Assembly (NCBI GenBank): GCA_003439945.1
Contig: QVRM01002238.1
Span: 186,001-250,000, forward strand
DNA from: Dermanyssus gallinae
Taxonomy: Eukaryota; Arthropoda; Arachnida; Mesostigmata; Dermanyssidae
DNA length: 64,000 nucleotides
Direction: 5' to 3'
The notes beneath the pieces were generated by a model. That model had not been told where the DNA came from and made no database searches. It saw only the letters and a program-made list of their open reading frames with translations. This document shows positions 1 through 11,989 of the stretch, one piece after another. The first letter of the stretch is position 1. Every line of letters starts with the position of its first letter. Both the position numbers and the translations under genes were made by a program.

Positions 1-341
1 AGTTATTAGTAGTGGTTCTAAGAGTTCTCTACGAGTAGTAAGCGGTAGAAGGCCGCCGAGCCGCCGTATCCGTGTTGCCGTTACGGGACACACGTATGCA
101 CGCTCATGCACGCGGACACATACGTGAGACACTAACGCAACCGCAGCAGCAGCAGCAGCGGCAGTAGCCACGAGAGCAAGACAGGGAGAAGCCTAGAGGT
201 GGCCCTTGGCTGGGTGGCTCACAGGCTGTTTGAATTCGTGGCGTAATGCGGCGTGGAGGCCTTTGACACAGCGATGCAGTAACCCATTGGCCCATCGTCA
301 CTGCCGGTCGGACGGCTGATCAAAGAGGGACCGACACTTAC

Positions 342-344
<3 letters not shown>

Positions 345-384
<40 letters not shown>

Positions 385-402
385 CCCTCTCTCTCTCTCT
401 CT
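345..402. repeat. (CT)n microsatellite
   Basis: An almost pure CT run interrupted once by a short non-repeat segment at about 382-387. Confidence 0.9.
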
Positions 403-464
403 GGCCTTTTGTTCAAAACGTTGTCGACGTCGGCCCCGCCACTGTCACTGATATTGCTTCCCAG

Positions 465-498
<34 letters not shown>

Positions 499-741
499 CG
501 TTTATTATAACCGCCATATTAGTCTATCCGATGAGCCGATGTGCCGGTGATGGGGGACAACGGCAACAGCCAACAAACCAGTAAATGAACTGAACGAACA
601 GCGAACTAACAACTGTCCGAGGGAGAAGCTGTATCATCGGTGTTCTTCGGCCCAACCGGTTGTGGCGGTTAGGGACGCGCAGGTAGGTAGGCATGCTCGA
701 TGCCCACATCTTTTTAACCGGCATGATCTGTATAAGTGTTT

Positions 742-807
742 GTATATATATATTATATATATATATATTATATATATCTCATATATATAATATATTCTAG
801 ATATATA

Positions 808-841
<34 letters not shown>

Positions 842-858
842 AATATATATTTTATATT
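742..858. repeat. interrupted (TA)n block
   Basis: Alternating TA with several phase breaks (TATTATA, TTTATT), which indicates an old, interrupted microsatellite. Confidence 0.85.
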
Positions 859-1010
859 TGGTTGTGTGGTGCGTGTGTGGCAACATCGATCGGTCATTGA
901 TGGGTTGATGGTGTTGTGCGCTGCGTGTGTGCTGCACTGTCACGGAGATGTGGCCGGCTCAATCAGTGGCCGTGGGATGCTGATGATGGCGGCGGCAATG
1001 TCGAGGATAC

Positions 1011-1113
1011 GATTGATGATGATGATGATGATGATGTGATGATGATGATGTGATGTGATTATGATGATGGTGGTGGTGGTAATGATGATTATGGTGATGG
1101 TAATGATAATGAT
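1011..1113. repeat. (GAT)n-type trinucleotide microsatellite
   Basis: GAT/ATG repeats grade into GGT repeats. The methionine/valine-rich and histidine/isoleucine-rich frames over it are repeat artefacts. Confidence 0.85.
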
Positions 1114-1591
1114 GGAGACAGCCTTACCTGTTTTGAATTCGACTCGGTCTAATAAGCGGCGCAGACCCATTCCGTTTGAAATCGCAAACACCCAGGTGTG
1201 GAACTGGTCAACTGCGGCCAGCAGCCTGTGTAGAGAGAGAAGAAGAATGAGGAGGAGGGAGGGAGGGAGAGAAGTGGAGGAACTTAGCGGGCGGCTACGC
1301 AAGAACAAGGTTCGACGTACGGTGTTTAACAAGAAACGAAGAATTGAAGCAGTGTCATGATGACAATACATCTCTCAATTTGTGTTTGACGCCGACATTT
1401 TTTTAACGCTCTGACAACCACATTTTAGACGCTCGTAAATAAGCTAAGTTGCTTGTGGCACGATATCGTCTAAATGCATCTATCGTCATTGATTCTGTTC
1501 TCGTACGTTCTCGTACTGGAATTATATAGGCTTTCTCCAGCAGAAGTATGTAGCAGCAAGGCAATGACAACAACGTCCAACAAATTCAACC

Positions 1592-1695
1592 AGCACGGCC
1601 AGGGCTCGAACTAGCGATGTTTTGCTAATCGTGGTTGCCATGGCAACGCTCCGTTTCGAACGGTGCGTTAGCCGCCTAAGTCACCGCCACTACAG
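1592..1695 (-). mobile_element. tRNA-like (SINE head?) sequence
   Basis: Read on the minus strand, a GGTGACTTAGGCGGCTAACGC segment resembles an A box and D arm, and AGTTCGAGCCC about 70 bases further on fits the RNA polymerase III B box. The spacing and flanks do not give a clean cloverleaf, so a tRNA-derived SINE head or an old tRNA pseudogene is more likely than a working tRNA. Only one copy of this exact sequence was noticed in the window. Confidence 0.35.
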
Positions 1696-1924
1696 ACAGA
1701 AAAGATACATTTAAGCATCTTTTGGGTGGCGGCCCCAGTAAGACAGGGCACACTTATAGTGGCAACTTCCAGCCAAGCCAAGCGGAACGAGAACGATTTG
1801 AAGCCGTCTGAAATTAGCGTTGCTCTTGTTGTTGTCTTCAATTTTGCTGATGCCGTTGCCCATACTGCTGTCGCTATAGATATATTTATATAGACGTATG
1901 CATATGTTAAATAAATCATACGCA

Positions 1925-1927
<3 letters not shown>

Positions 1928-2018
<91 letters not shown>

Positions 2019-2053
2019 CAATTAAAACATACATTGTTAATCTTAATTATGTA

Positions 2054-2094
<41 letters not shown>
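1928..2094. repeat. (TA)n microsatellites, two arrays
   Basis: Two TA arrays, at 1928-2018 and 2057-2094, separated by about 40 bases of unique AT-rich sequence. Frames reading Ile-Tyr-Ile-Tyr across them are artefacts. Confidence 0.9.
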
Positions 2095-2097
<3 letters not shown>

Positions 2098-2320
2098 TAT
2101 ACATATATTTTATTTGACATTCAGTCGCAATTTGCGGTCCGCAAGTCGGCTGTATTGGGCAGAGATTGTTTATATATGTGTCTATATATTTCCCTATCTA
2201 TCTATCTCTCCGGGCACTACCAGCGAACCGCAACAGGCGCTCGGCAGCAGCAGCAGCAGCCGCAAAGGGGCAGCTGCTGCTGCTGCTGCGACCGCGGTGG
2301 CCGCGTGTTTCGTAAGCCAG

Positions 2321-2493
2321 GGTATTATGCGTTACGTTTCTTTGAGAAAGAACCGACTTCGGTCGTGGGGCGGTCGTCGGTCGCCGTTTTACCACTTGAA
2401 CTCGAGCATGAAGGCAATCTGCAGAAACAGTCGCAGCAGCAGCCGATGCAGCAGCAGCAGAAGCAGATGAAGAAGAAGAAGATGCTCGATTAG
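2321..2493 (+). CDS. candidate host exon, Q/K-rich C-terminus
   Basis: An open frame follows a possible splice acceptor (CCAG at 2317-2320) and ends at a TAG. It starts [20 protein letters not shown] and continues into a glutamine- and lysine-rich tail. Mixed, protein-like codon use outside the CAG repeats argues for real coding. From memory, the ALxxF-E-xPTSVV pattern resembles short segments ahead of BEN domains in some arthropod proteins, but no BEN domain is visible here and this was not verified. It could be a terminal exon or a chance frame through a CAG-rich region. The frame is also open upstream of 2321, so the acceptor choice is a guess. Confidence 0.3.
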
Positions 2494-2828
2494 AGCAATT
2501 ACGCCGAATTAAGGGGATTTGCGATCAATCGCTCGCTCGCTCGCTAGCTCGTGCTCGCTGGTTCGTTCGGTCGTCGGATCGATTGATCGGGCATCGCATT
2601 GTTGGCTTTGAGTCGCCTTTGAGACCAGCAGTCAGTTCGCCGAGCAGCGGAGCAGGGTCGCCGATGCCGCTCGTCGCCGAGACGCCTTGACGACCATCTC
2701 ATTGTCTCGTCGACGTGCGCCACAGCTCGCCCGAGTTGAACTGAAGAAGAAGCAACAGAACAAGAAGACGCCGACGAGAATACCTTGTCTGCGTATCTTC
2801 GTTTCTCCACGTCCACGCTCCCTCGCTT

Positions 2829-2968
2829 TCTCGCTTCCTCTCTCAAACTTTCTCGCTGCCTCTCTCAAACTTTCTCGCTTCCTCCCTCAAACTTTCTCGC
2901 TGCCTCTCTCAAACTTTCTCAGCTTCCTCCCTCAAACTTTCTCGCTGCCTCTCTCAAACTTTCTCGCG
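2829..2968. repeat. 22-bp minisatellite with 44-bp higher-order unit
   Basis: About six tandem copies of a 22-base unit (TTCTCGCTGCCTCTCTCAAACT and variants). Copies alternate between CGCTGCCT and CGCTTCCT forms, giving a 44-base dimer period. Both strands stay open across it because the unit lacks stop codons in some frames, so the frames here are not evidence of a gene. Confidence 0.85.
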
Positions 2969-2969
2969 T

Positions 2970-4440
2970 TCTCTCTTTCCCTTCCTCCTTGTTCGCTACT
3001 CAGTTTGAATCGTTTTGTCTTTAACCGTTTTCAAAAAGAGGACGTTCCTGCCTCGTGTCTGTCTGTGAGCCTGCCCCAACTACCCATTCGAATTTTCCCC
3101 TACTTTTCCTCTATCTTCTTCGATCTGACCTTAGATCAGCCTAGCGTGCGTCTCGTGGTCGTCGTAGGTCTAGGTTGATGCGTAGGACTCAGGGGGAGAG
3201 AGAGAGAAAGAGCGCGCGAGAAAAACGAAAAATGGGAAAAATGTGTGAAATGTGTTCAAAAGTGCCGCCGCCGTTGTCGCGTCACAGCCGTCAAAACGAG
3301 GAAGACAAAAAAATGCATGCTTGTTGCCGTAGAACAACGCAACAACAACAGCAGCAGCGTCTCAACAGATGACCCGGCTTTCTCCGTTAAACTACGGGAC
3401 TCATGTCCGAGGTTTACCCGATTCCGAACGGAGTCCAGATAGAAATTGCTCGCAAACATCATCCCAGGGCACACGGTACAACTGCTGCAAAGGGAGTCTT
3501 ACTACAGAAGTACCATAAGTAAATCGTATCCAATATAGATATTAATAGCAGAAGCAACATAAGTAAACAGTACCGAATGCTCCGGCAGAGACTCAGTTGG
3601 AGTCGCAATTATTGGTCAATCAACTCGTTCTTAACCGAGACAGCTTCAGCAAGGCCGTGGACCACCCCGAGACACTGATGACGACGGCGATAACGACAAT
3701 GAACTGATTGCTTAATGAGTAGATCGTGCACAAATAGCGATTACTACTGGTACGAGTAGCGTTCAGGCGCCAACGTGTTGACCCATTATCTACCAACGAC
3801 ACTTACACCCACCGTTTCCAGTGGGGTCCTAAGAGACGACGAACAGACATTGTTTCTGCATAGGGTCAAGAGAAACCTTGTCGATCTTTTTTAACCGTTA
3901 CGGCAATGGTAATGATGATGATGACGATGATATCTGCATGCATCATGTCGCTGTTGAGGCTGTTTTTGCAACAACAACAACAAAAATTGTCGTTGCTGCT
4001 GTTGTTGTTGTTGCTGTTTATATGAGGGTGGCAATGATGATAGTTCAACAACTATATTCGACGACCACTCAATCGTCTGGTGAAGAAACATCATCAACAA
4101 CAAAAACAACAACCACAACAAGCGAAGTGAAGCTTGAACGAACGAATTTCAACGAGCAAGGTGCCAGCAATGGCTAGAGAAGTCCTCGAGATGTCGTAGC
4201 AAGATGTAGCATGAGTAGAAGAGACTCGAAATTCCTCGGTATCGGCTGAGCGATCAGTCGGCGTCGGGCGAGCCGAGCAAAGTGTGGGTCGCTGATGGTC
4301 GGTGGCGATGACGAAAGCTGAAGAATTGTTTGTATGCGTTGTGTGTCTGTCTGTCTGCAGGAGACACAAGACGCAACTTGGAAAGTGAGTCTCAGTATCA
4401 ACGAAGACCCGCCTCTAGACACGACACTCTCAACATCAAG
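2970..4440. other. non-coding DNA, low-complexity patches
   Basis: GA-rich and CAA/GAT patches (about 3190-3240, 3910-4130) with unique sequence between them. No splice-bounded coding segment or mobile element was recognised. Confidence 0.5.
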
Positions 4441-4446
4441 CCTCCT

Positions 4447-4478
4447 GGTATCCTGGCACGGCCGCGTGCCAGGATGCC
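4447..4478. repeat. 14-bp stem hairpin, GC-rich
   Basis: The arms at 4447-4460 and 4465-4478 pair over 14 positions (one G-T wobble) around a 4-base GCCG loop. Confidence 0.75.
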
Positions 4479-5001
4479 TCCAGACGCGGACCTCGACGAT
4501 GCCCCCCCCCTCCGACCCCCGTACCCGACTCACTCCTACAACAAACCATGGTGATGATTTAGACATCGTTAGCCAATCAAACAGATAGAGACAGAAGAGG
4601 GAAGACTGCAAGAAAAGGAGGTTAGTGAGAGCAAAAGATAAACAATACATATATATATATATATATATAGAGAGAAGAGAGAGAGAGAGAGAGGGGGGGG
4701 GGAGAAAGAAAACGGGGACGAGAGGCAAATAGCTGAAGGCTTGTAGACCCGTTCCGCCGAGTGTCGCTAATTTGACAGCTGTCTGAAGTGCAGGGCATAG
4801 TTTCATCGGGTGCATACGCGTTGGAGGCGCACCTCAGGTATTTCACCGCTACTGCTCCATCCAAGTGCCATCAACGCTCTCGACACAATTGAACAAGCGA
4901 ACAATAAAATGCTAACTACAAGCTAAATGTAGTTCAAGCACCGTGGTTAAGCTACATTCAACGCGTGTAACGCGTACGTGTCATGTAGTACTCTGCACAA
5001 G

Positions 5002-5004
<3 letters not shown>

Positions 5005-5045
<41 letters not shown>

Positions 5046-5224
5046 TTTATACAACATTACTGTAGTTTTACTAACTTTCTATCAATTCCAACGTAAATAT
5101 ATAGTTTTAATTTAATAATTTATCTTACATTTTAAGTATTGGTATGTGACACATTTAATAGCCCAATTTATACTGATTAACCATTTCCATGAATACCGAA
5201 AAAAAAATCACCCCAAATAATTAG

Positions 5225-5295
<71 letters not shown>

Positions 5296-5318
5296 ATAGT
5301 GTATATATATATATATAA
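5005..5318. repeat. (TA)n microsatellites
   Basis: TA arrays at 5005-5041, 5230-5293 and 5302-5318, with AT-rich unique sequence between the first two. Confidence 0.9.
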
Positions 5319-5319
5319 A

Positions 5320-8300
5320 TGGCAGGCACACATGTCATATAGGTATTTAGGCTCTATATAAATCGTATCGTATAAATCATAAAAACACATGATGACCCTC
5401 AATACCAATGCCACTGTGTTGGCGTGGGTCTTCTGCTATACCAGTGGCCCAACATCGCAAACACGTTTGTTCTGCTTCGCTATATCAGCCACCAGTCAGT
5501 TGAGAAAAACACTCAATAAACACAATTTAAGTAATGCTTAAGTGCCGGTCTATAACCTACTTCTGCTCATCAGTGAGGCGTGCGCTGTGTAGAGTGAGGC
5601 ATTTAAAACCGAAAAACCGTTTTTTGCAATCTGTGCAGCGCGAGCACTAAAACTCTATTGACTTGCGCACGACTAGCGGCAACGGTATACAGCCGTAAAG
5701 TAGCGTGAATGGTGAATGGGCTCGGCCCACCTACTTCTTACTTCATCGATCGTAATAGAACTACCGCTTACGGTGGTGAGCCAAGCTGACGCGTTAGACG
5801 GTCAAAGGAAGGTAGACTCGAATGGGGAGGAGAAACGTCCAGCATTTCACGACGGGCAAACGAGGTATCTCCGACCAAAACGACGTCGGGTTTCCATCGT
5901 CAACGTTGTTGTTGTTGACGCTGCTGCTCTTGTTGTTGTCGTTGTTGCTGCCGCTGCTTTTGTCGCTATTGTTTTTGTTGTTGCTGTTTGATTCGTTGCT
6001 ACTGGCCGATGCTGACTCGAACTTGAATGGGCAATCGCGTGAACAAACGCGTTTGCAATTTCCTGTGCAAACTAGAGTCGAAGAGGTCCAGCTCTGCACT
6101 GCTATCAGCAGGGAAGCAGCAGCTTAGAAGCCGAACTCGAAGACTGAAAAACGGGACTTCTCGGAGGAAAGGAGAACGGGAGTGAGTAAGCAGCTGAGTG
6201 GGGAGGAATAAGAGTGGAATAGGGCAAAGCAAGCACCGACCTCCACTAAACGAGAGACAAAGTCACGGCTGCATCAGCCACCAGCCATGATCAGCATCAC
6301 CAGCAGAATCACTGTTGTTATCATCATCATCATCCCTACCACCACCACTATCCTTGCTCGTCATAGTTGTCTTCCAACCAACCATTCCGACGAGGAGCTG
6401 GAGAAAAAGAAGGATCGAGGCAAGTATTGTGGTGGCTCTAAAGACGGATTTGACTTCGGCGCGGCAATTGCGGCGTCGATGACGGCCGTGTTTGTGGTGA
6501 TGGCGGTGGTGGTGGTGGTGGTGCCGACCTGCCACACTGCAAACTCGCCAAGAAGAAGGGTGTGCAACGAAGCAACGAAGCGTTGCCCAAAACGAGGTAG
6601 GCAATGGCCAACGAAAGAAACGTGGCGCCGTTACGTTCTTCGCCTCCGACAAGAAACACGACGAATACGCGGCCAACGAGATAGGCAGCAGCAGCGGCCG
6701 CAGTAGCAAAAGAAGAAGCAAGAGGCGGGCCGGGGCGGCGGCGGCTCTCGGGGGCGCTGACGGGGGCGCTCGAGACTCGCAAAGGGAAAGGCGCGTACGC
6801 CGGCACGCCTGAACGCTGGCACGTAGACAAGCAGACAGACACGCTTGTGCGGTGCGTACCGCGCGCAAAGGTGCCATCATGTCGCAGGCTTGCTCGCTAC
6901 CTATCTAAGTGTGCGCTTCTTGGACTTTGCAGCTAGGTAGTAGTAGTTGTAAGAGAAAGAGGAAAAAAGGACAGAAGGGAAACACGGAAAGAAATCGACG
7001 TCGGAATTGCGTGAGATTCGTTCGTTCAGCTGCAGCTACCGGCTGCGCATTCGAAAAACAGAATAACGCAGGCAAACAAGCGCCGCGCCAAAAGAAGGCG
7101 CCAAGCGTCGTGGTGAGCGTTGAAGAGTTGAAAAAAGAGGATCAGAGGAGGAAAAAAGGAAGCAAATGTGGGGAAGAAGGAACGGTAGGAACGGACGAGG
7201 AAGACGGGAAAACAAAAATGCGGTTATTCCTCTAGTAGAAACAGTCGTAGTCGCCGTCACGTTGTCGCGGCGTCGCTGGCAGTAGCAGCAGCGCGAGTTG
7301 TGGCTTGGGGCTTTAGCTAACGCTTGGCTGAGAAAAGAGCTGAGACGCGCGTTGCCATGCGAAGGTTCCCGCCCGGGTAGGAACACCGTGCAAACTTCTT
7401 GCACTGAAGTTACATTCGCAGCTGCTGGAGAAGCTGCTTAATGAAGTCCAGTATGCCCACGATAAATGCAGCTAAAACGGTAAAGACAAAATGATGGCAT
7501 ATCTTTCTATTATTCCGCTTCTACCAGCCCGCACTCCGAACAAGTGGGTTCGAAGTTGTCTCCGGAACGCACCTGCCCCCCGCGGCCCGACCCCCGAGAA
7601 ACTTTGAACAAATCCTCTCTACGACCGTACCGAGAAAAGGCACTCTGCTCGAAGAAGGCTCGTGCTGATAGGTTTCAAGGCGCGGTGTAAAACGGAGAAA
7701 GTTGTAGTTTTACTTGTGTATATTGCAGCCGTGAGCGAACAGAACGACATGACGACGAAGAGGAAGCAGGTGGGGCAAATACGGCGCTACTTCAGCAGTC
7801 AGTCTCGAAGCGCTGCTTTGCCGATGGCGTGCAAAGGCTGTACGCCGTAAGGAAAAAACGCCGAGCGAAGTCGAGTGAGTGCCAGTGACGAGGTAAGCGC
7901 ACCTCTTTCGTACGTGACCGCCCGAACGACCGACCGACCGATCACCGCAAGACAGCCAGCTGCTCGACAAACGTCTTGCGGTCTAGCTGTGAGGATGAAG
8001 ACCGTTGCCGCTGCCGCTTTCAACCACGACGACGGCTTCGCGAAGCAGTGAAAAGGCGTATGATGTTGTTGATGATAATGGTGGTGGTGTTGGTGGTGAT
8101 GATGATGATGATTATGATCATGCCCAAAGCTCCTCGAAACCTTGGCGGCTGGAACGACGCGAATAGTGCAAAGAGGTGGTGCTGCGCGGAAGCCCATAGG
8201 CAGGGAACACGTTAAGGCACGGCTCAACGTTCTCGTGCGTGACAAGCTGATGCCGAATTGCGAAGCTGCGAAACGTGGCTGCAGATGTACTAGCGGTAGA

Positions 8301-8770
8301 CACAGTAGAAAGAAAAGAGCAACTGAAGTCGCACTACGAAGTGGTACATACCACAGTACGAACATTGGCACAGCCGTCAACATTGCCAACATTGCATAGC
8401 CGACATTCTCTTGGCTCTCTTCACTTGCAAGCGCCTCACTCTCGACCACACATGAACCAGAAATGCATTGACACACGGACACACACACATACACCAGAAT
8501 CGTATCCAGTCACGGCCTCGCCTTCTCACCACGTGCCGGCACGATTTGCGCCTCGAAAAAGGCCGACAAACACAGTTGTATTGGCTCTCTCTACACAAAG
8601 GTATTCTCTATACAAGACAACCGCAACCACAACAATTACAGAGGTCACAATCTTGTCAAATGTTTTGACGTTATTGTTGTGGTTGATCTAAGTAGTCGTC
8701 TCTCTATAGACCTAACTCGAGGACTGTCTAGTTAAATATATAAATTGTGTTCCCTTTTCGGCTTAGCCAT
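5320..8770. other. non-coding DNA, triplet-rich
   Basis: It contains short GTT/CTG and GGT/GAT triplet runs (about 5900-5990, 6310-6350, 6480-6530, 8060-8120). Long frames such as the one over 6263-6880 on the minus strand are Leu-, His- and Asp-run artefacts. No recognisable domain or transposon was seen. Confidence 0.5.
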
Positions 8771-8776
8771 AATTGA

Positions 8777-8778
<2 letters not shown>

Positions 8779-8819
<41 letters not shown>
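8779..8819. repeat. (TA)n microsatellite
   Basis: A pure TA run 40 bases upstream of the palindrome at 8858-8906. Confidence 0.9.
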
Positions 8820-8820
<1 letters not shown>

Positions 8821-8857
8821 GCAAAATGCGTTTTTATTTAATTTAAAATTTAAAATT

Positions 8858-8906
8858 CAAGCGTACGCAGGCCGTCAAAATTAATTTGACGGCCTGCGTA
8901 CTCTTG
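8858..8906. repeat. near-perfect palindrome (21/22-bp stem, 5-nt loop)
   Basis: The arms at 8863-8879 and 8885-8901 are perfect reverse complements (17 bp) around ATTAA. After one mismatch (8862/8902), four more pairs extend the stem to 8858-8906. The stem is GC-rich in an AT-rich setting. It could fold as a short cruciform or RNA hairpin. The loop is shorter than is usual for a microRNA precursor. Confidence 0.85.
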
Positions 8907-8909
8907 CCG

Positions 8910-10650
8910 CGGCGGCAACCGTCATGGCCGTCATCATGATTTTATTGTTGTCGCAATCAATCAATGTAGTCCTGTTTCGCTGTGTTATAGTAACTCGGTT
9001 AGTTTCGACTGCGAAGTAGAAGATAGTTGTTCACGGTTGTCATTGTGGTTGTTATTGATGCGGCAGTCTATATTACATGCGTGCGATCAGGCTTTGTTTA
9101 ACTTGCAGCTTCTTCTAGCCGCCGCAAGAGGCTGTAGCCACAAGCGCCTTGGTGCGCTTTCTGCGCATTTTGTCTGCCTGGCTACCTACATAGGTGGCAG
9201 CATCGCCGTTTCCGCACACCTTAGATCGTGCCAACCGCGCCTAGAGATGGTAGCGCGACCATTCTCACGGTAGCGCGAGCAGACAGCCGTGCGTAAAGAA
9301 AGCAACGAGAACGAAAACGAAAGTTGTTAGTTGCCTCAGTCCAAGTGGGCATCACTGCTGGTCGGTTGGCGGAACTGTTCACGTAGTCAACTCACGTTTG
9401 CCGCCGGTAGCGGCGACGGCGGCAAAAGCGGTAGAAACAACAGCGAAAGCGGCTCCGGACGCCGCCGTGGAGACTGTTGTAGCAGACGGTCTGCGTTCTT
9501 CACGAGGAGCTTTGCCTTCACAGTGGCAAGCTATTTGGCAAGACTCGCTTTGCGGCCGAGCCAGACACACGTGAGCTTACTTGCACGCGCGCTAGAGAGA
9601 GAGAGAGAGAGGAGAGATGGGGAGAGAGGGGAAGATGGAGAGAGCGGGAGAGAGAGGTGCAACCAGTAGTGGGTTGGCGTTGGTGGTGGCTAGCAGTTAA
9701 TGGAGGGAGACCAGCGGTGGCTATTAATGCTGCTGCTACTGACGCGGCTGCTGTAAATGCAACCCCAGAAGGTCAGTGGGGTAACGGTGTTTGTTGTTCT
9801 ACGTTCCGGGCAGTAGCCACGTCGGCCGACTGAACTCCCGAAGTGGAGAAGGCCGACGGCTTCCCCGGCAATCCCCCGCATGCGGTAGCGGGGGTGGCAG
9901 TTGCATCTTCTTCACGTCCACCTGCATCCACTTGCACTTCACTAATGATTTGGACGCGAATGCGATGAACAGCACTGAACAGTGGAGGGGCAGCGGCTTG
10001 GCAAAACAGGCCCGGACCTCGTTGGCCTAACCCCAGTTCGAACGGCCTAACCAAACCTAAGAATCTAGGAACGTCGAGGTCGCCTCCCCTCCCGCCCAAT
10101 TCAGCAGCGACACGCAACACGCACAATGTCTGTAGACAACAATCGAGTCGATTGCATTGCAATTGTCCTTACGCAAGTACACACCGGCTCCGCGGCATTA
10201 CTACATGTCCCACTCGATGTAGAGTGGCGGTCTGAATTCTCACCTACTCACTCATTGTATGGATCAATGAAGCAATACCGAATTTTAGACTTAGTGAGTG
10301 CAGGTATGATAATTGTGTATTAATTTTGTTTGTTTGCCTCAACCGTGGTCTTACATTGAATTGCTATCTAGTCGGTTAAAGGGTAACTTTGCAAATTGCA
10401 TCTCCTTGTCAGCGTAACCTCCGTGAGAACTCCTGTTCACGACATAGCATCGGCATACGGTTTCTCCAGCCCCTTGTCATTGTGCCCAGTACGCAGCCAA
10501 ATTTTCACTGTTGTACATCGAGTGAGAGCTTCAGAAATGATTTTGCTTGTCCGTAGCCTATACCAAACGATTGCCTACACTCTTGACATAACGACGCCTG
10601 TATTCCCAGTATTTCGAAAGCCAAGAGTATGATCTATTATTATTGATATA
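8910..10650. other. non-coding DNA
   Basis: A GA-rich tract at about 9595-9660 and otherwise unique, moderately GC-rich sequence. No gene or repeat family was recognised. Confidence 0.5.
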
Positions 10651-10656
10651 CGTATA

Positions 10657-11712
10657 TTATATTATTATTACGTGCACGGCCACCACCCACCTTGCGTGTT
10701 CCGATGTGTCAGATGTCAGTGCCGATGTCGGTTCTGCACGCAGACCTGTGCTAAGTATCACGAAACAAGAAGTGTCAGCCGTTTCGGCGATCAATAAATA
10801 GTGAGTGTCATCAACTTCACTATTGTACTCTACATAGCGACGGAACATTCGAATATCGTTGGACCTGAAACTGGTTGCAAGGTTTTGCATAAACGTTCTG
10901 CACCTGCGCTCAGGGTACATTTCATGAAATTTCTCATGCAGGTCTATCCTTACATAGAAGCGCCGTACGTAAAGAAACTGGCTATTTGTTATCGATTTCT
11001 GTAGTTTGAGCTCTTCCAGACGTTTGACTTCGCTGCTTGTGTCTTGTAGTTTTAGCTAGTTCTTACTAGCCAGCATGCGCAGGTTATCAAATACACTAGC
11101 CTACAACTGATACGACGCAGTACTAAATCATCTTGCATTTAAACTTTTATCAAATAAATGGCTTTAATACCGTCAAGGGCTCTGAGATTCTTCTTAGTTA
11201 GATAAGACCAGACGACTTGTATTCCATACGAGGCCGTTGGCGCTATCTTTAGGTCTAAAAGAGCAATGGCTATCTCCACCGAGGCTCTGCCACTCCATAA
11301 AAAGGTCAGCAATCCGTAATGGATTTCTTCCTTATATGCTTAATAAACAGTGTTCCTTGTGTTGGAAATATTATTCCCAGGCGTGGAAGCGTTTGAACGT
11401 ACTGTACTGGCTCTGATTTTAGGAGTGCATCGTTGTCCGTATACGTTTGCCCGCGGAGGAGCTTGAATGTCTTTGTTTTATTTAAATTGATTCTCAGGGA
11501 GTTACCGTCGACGCTCAGCTGCAATATGGCCAATGATTACTGCACATAAAAACGACTACAGGAGTCAAGTGCTAGGTCATCTACGAATATAAGCGTGTGT
11601 ACGTACCTATGGGTGCCGTATTCGTATCTAGATTGAGCTCGGATGGACCGCTCACTAATATCGAGAATAGGAGCGGGCTCATCGTGAATGACCCATAATT
11701 TCTTAAAATAAT
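10657..11712 (-). pseudogene. decayed LINE reverse transcriptase fragment
   Basis: On the minus strand, successive broken frames match the order of the reverse transcriptase of the intact element at 32.8-37.4 kb. First comes an FTMSPLLFSIL segment (motif B region), then FVDDLALDS in place of YADDLVIYS. This is followed by a segment with LRINLNKTKTFKLLRG matching LEINAQKTEAMKFRRG, and a C-terminal part around 10657-10930. Several stop codons and frameshifts (for example a TAA just after the FVDD segment) show it cannot encode an active enzyme. A second copy of the same divergent family lies at 53.13-53.90 kb in the same orientation. Assignment to the group is by pattern matching inside this window; the exact ends are approximate. 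Confidence 0.7.
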
Positions 11713-11744
11713 TACCTATTAAATGTGTTTTTGATTTTCCACAG

Positions 11745-11979
11745 CACGAAAGTGGTAGTAGCGGAAGACCTGATTTATCACCATTTCAATATAGCTAGGC
11801 GAGCAAAATCCTTCCTTCGCCGCAGCTCTGGGTTTAGTGCAACGCTCTGGAGTTACGTTCCGTTGAATTGGATCGTCGGATACATCGTCCATTTCGCCCG
11901 TTGCTATGATTGCCGTAGCGCGAATGCTAATAGTGTGTTATGTAAATTGACCCAACGCCTTGGTGAAGTGCCTTGCTAA
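11745..11979 (+). CDS. candidate exon after strong acceptor (unknown product)
   Basis: A pyrimidine-rich acceptor (GTTTTTGATTTTCCACAG, ending at 11744) is followed by about 78 open codons ending in TAA. The peptide begins TKVVVAEDLIYHHFNIARRA and has several cysteines near the end. No domain was recognised. It lies directly upstream of the minus-strand LINE relic, so it could also be part of an unrecognised repeat. Confidence 0.2.
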
Positions 11980-11989
11980 AACTTGGGGG

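Larger units (their letters stand above)
1..1010. other. non-coding DNA with microsatellites
   Basis: No supported gene. It holds a (CT)n tract at 345-381 and 388-402, a (TA)n tract at 465-493 and a broken TA-rich block at 742-858. The open frames here are low-complexity products of these repeats. Confidence 0.6.

Noticed and set aside
4174..4815. 213-codon minus-strand frame
   Set aside because: Runs through TA and GA microsatellites, with no domain or splice sites.
6263..6880. 205-codon minus-strand frame
   Set aside because: Leu, His and Asp homopolymer runs from triplet repeats; no recognisable domain.
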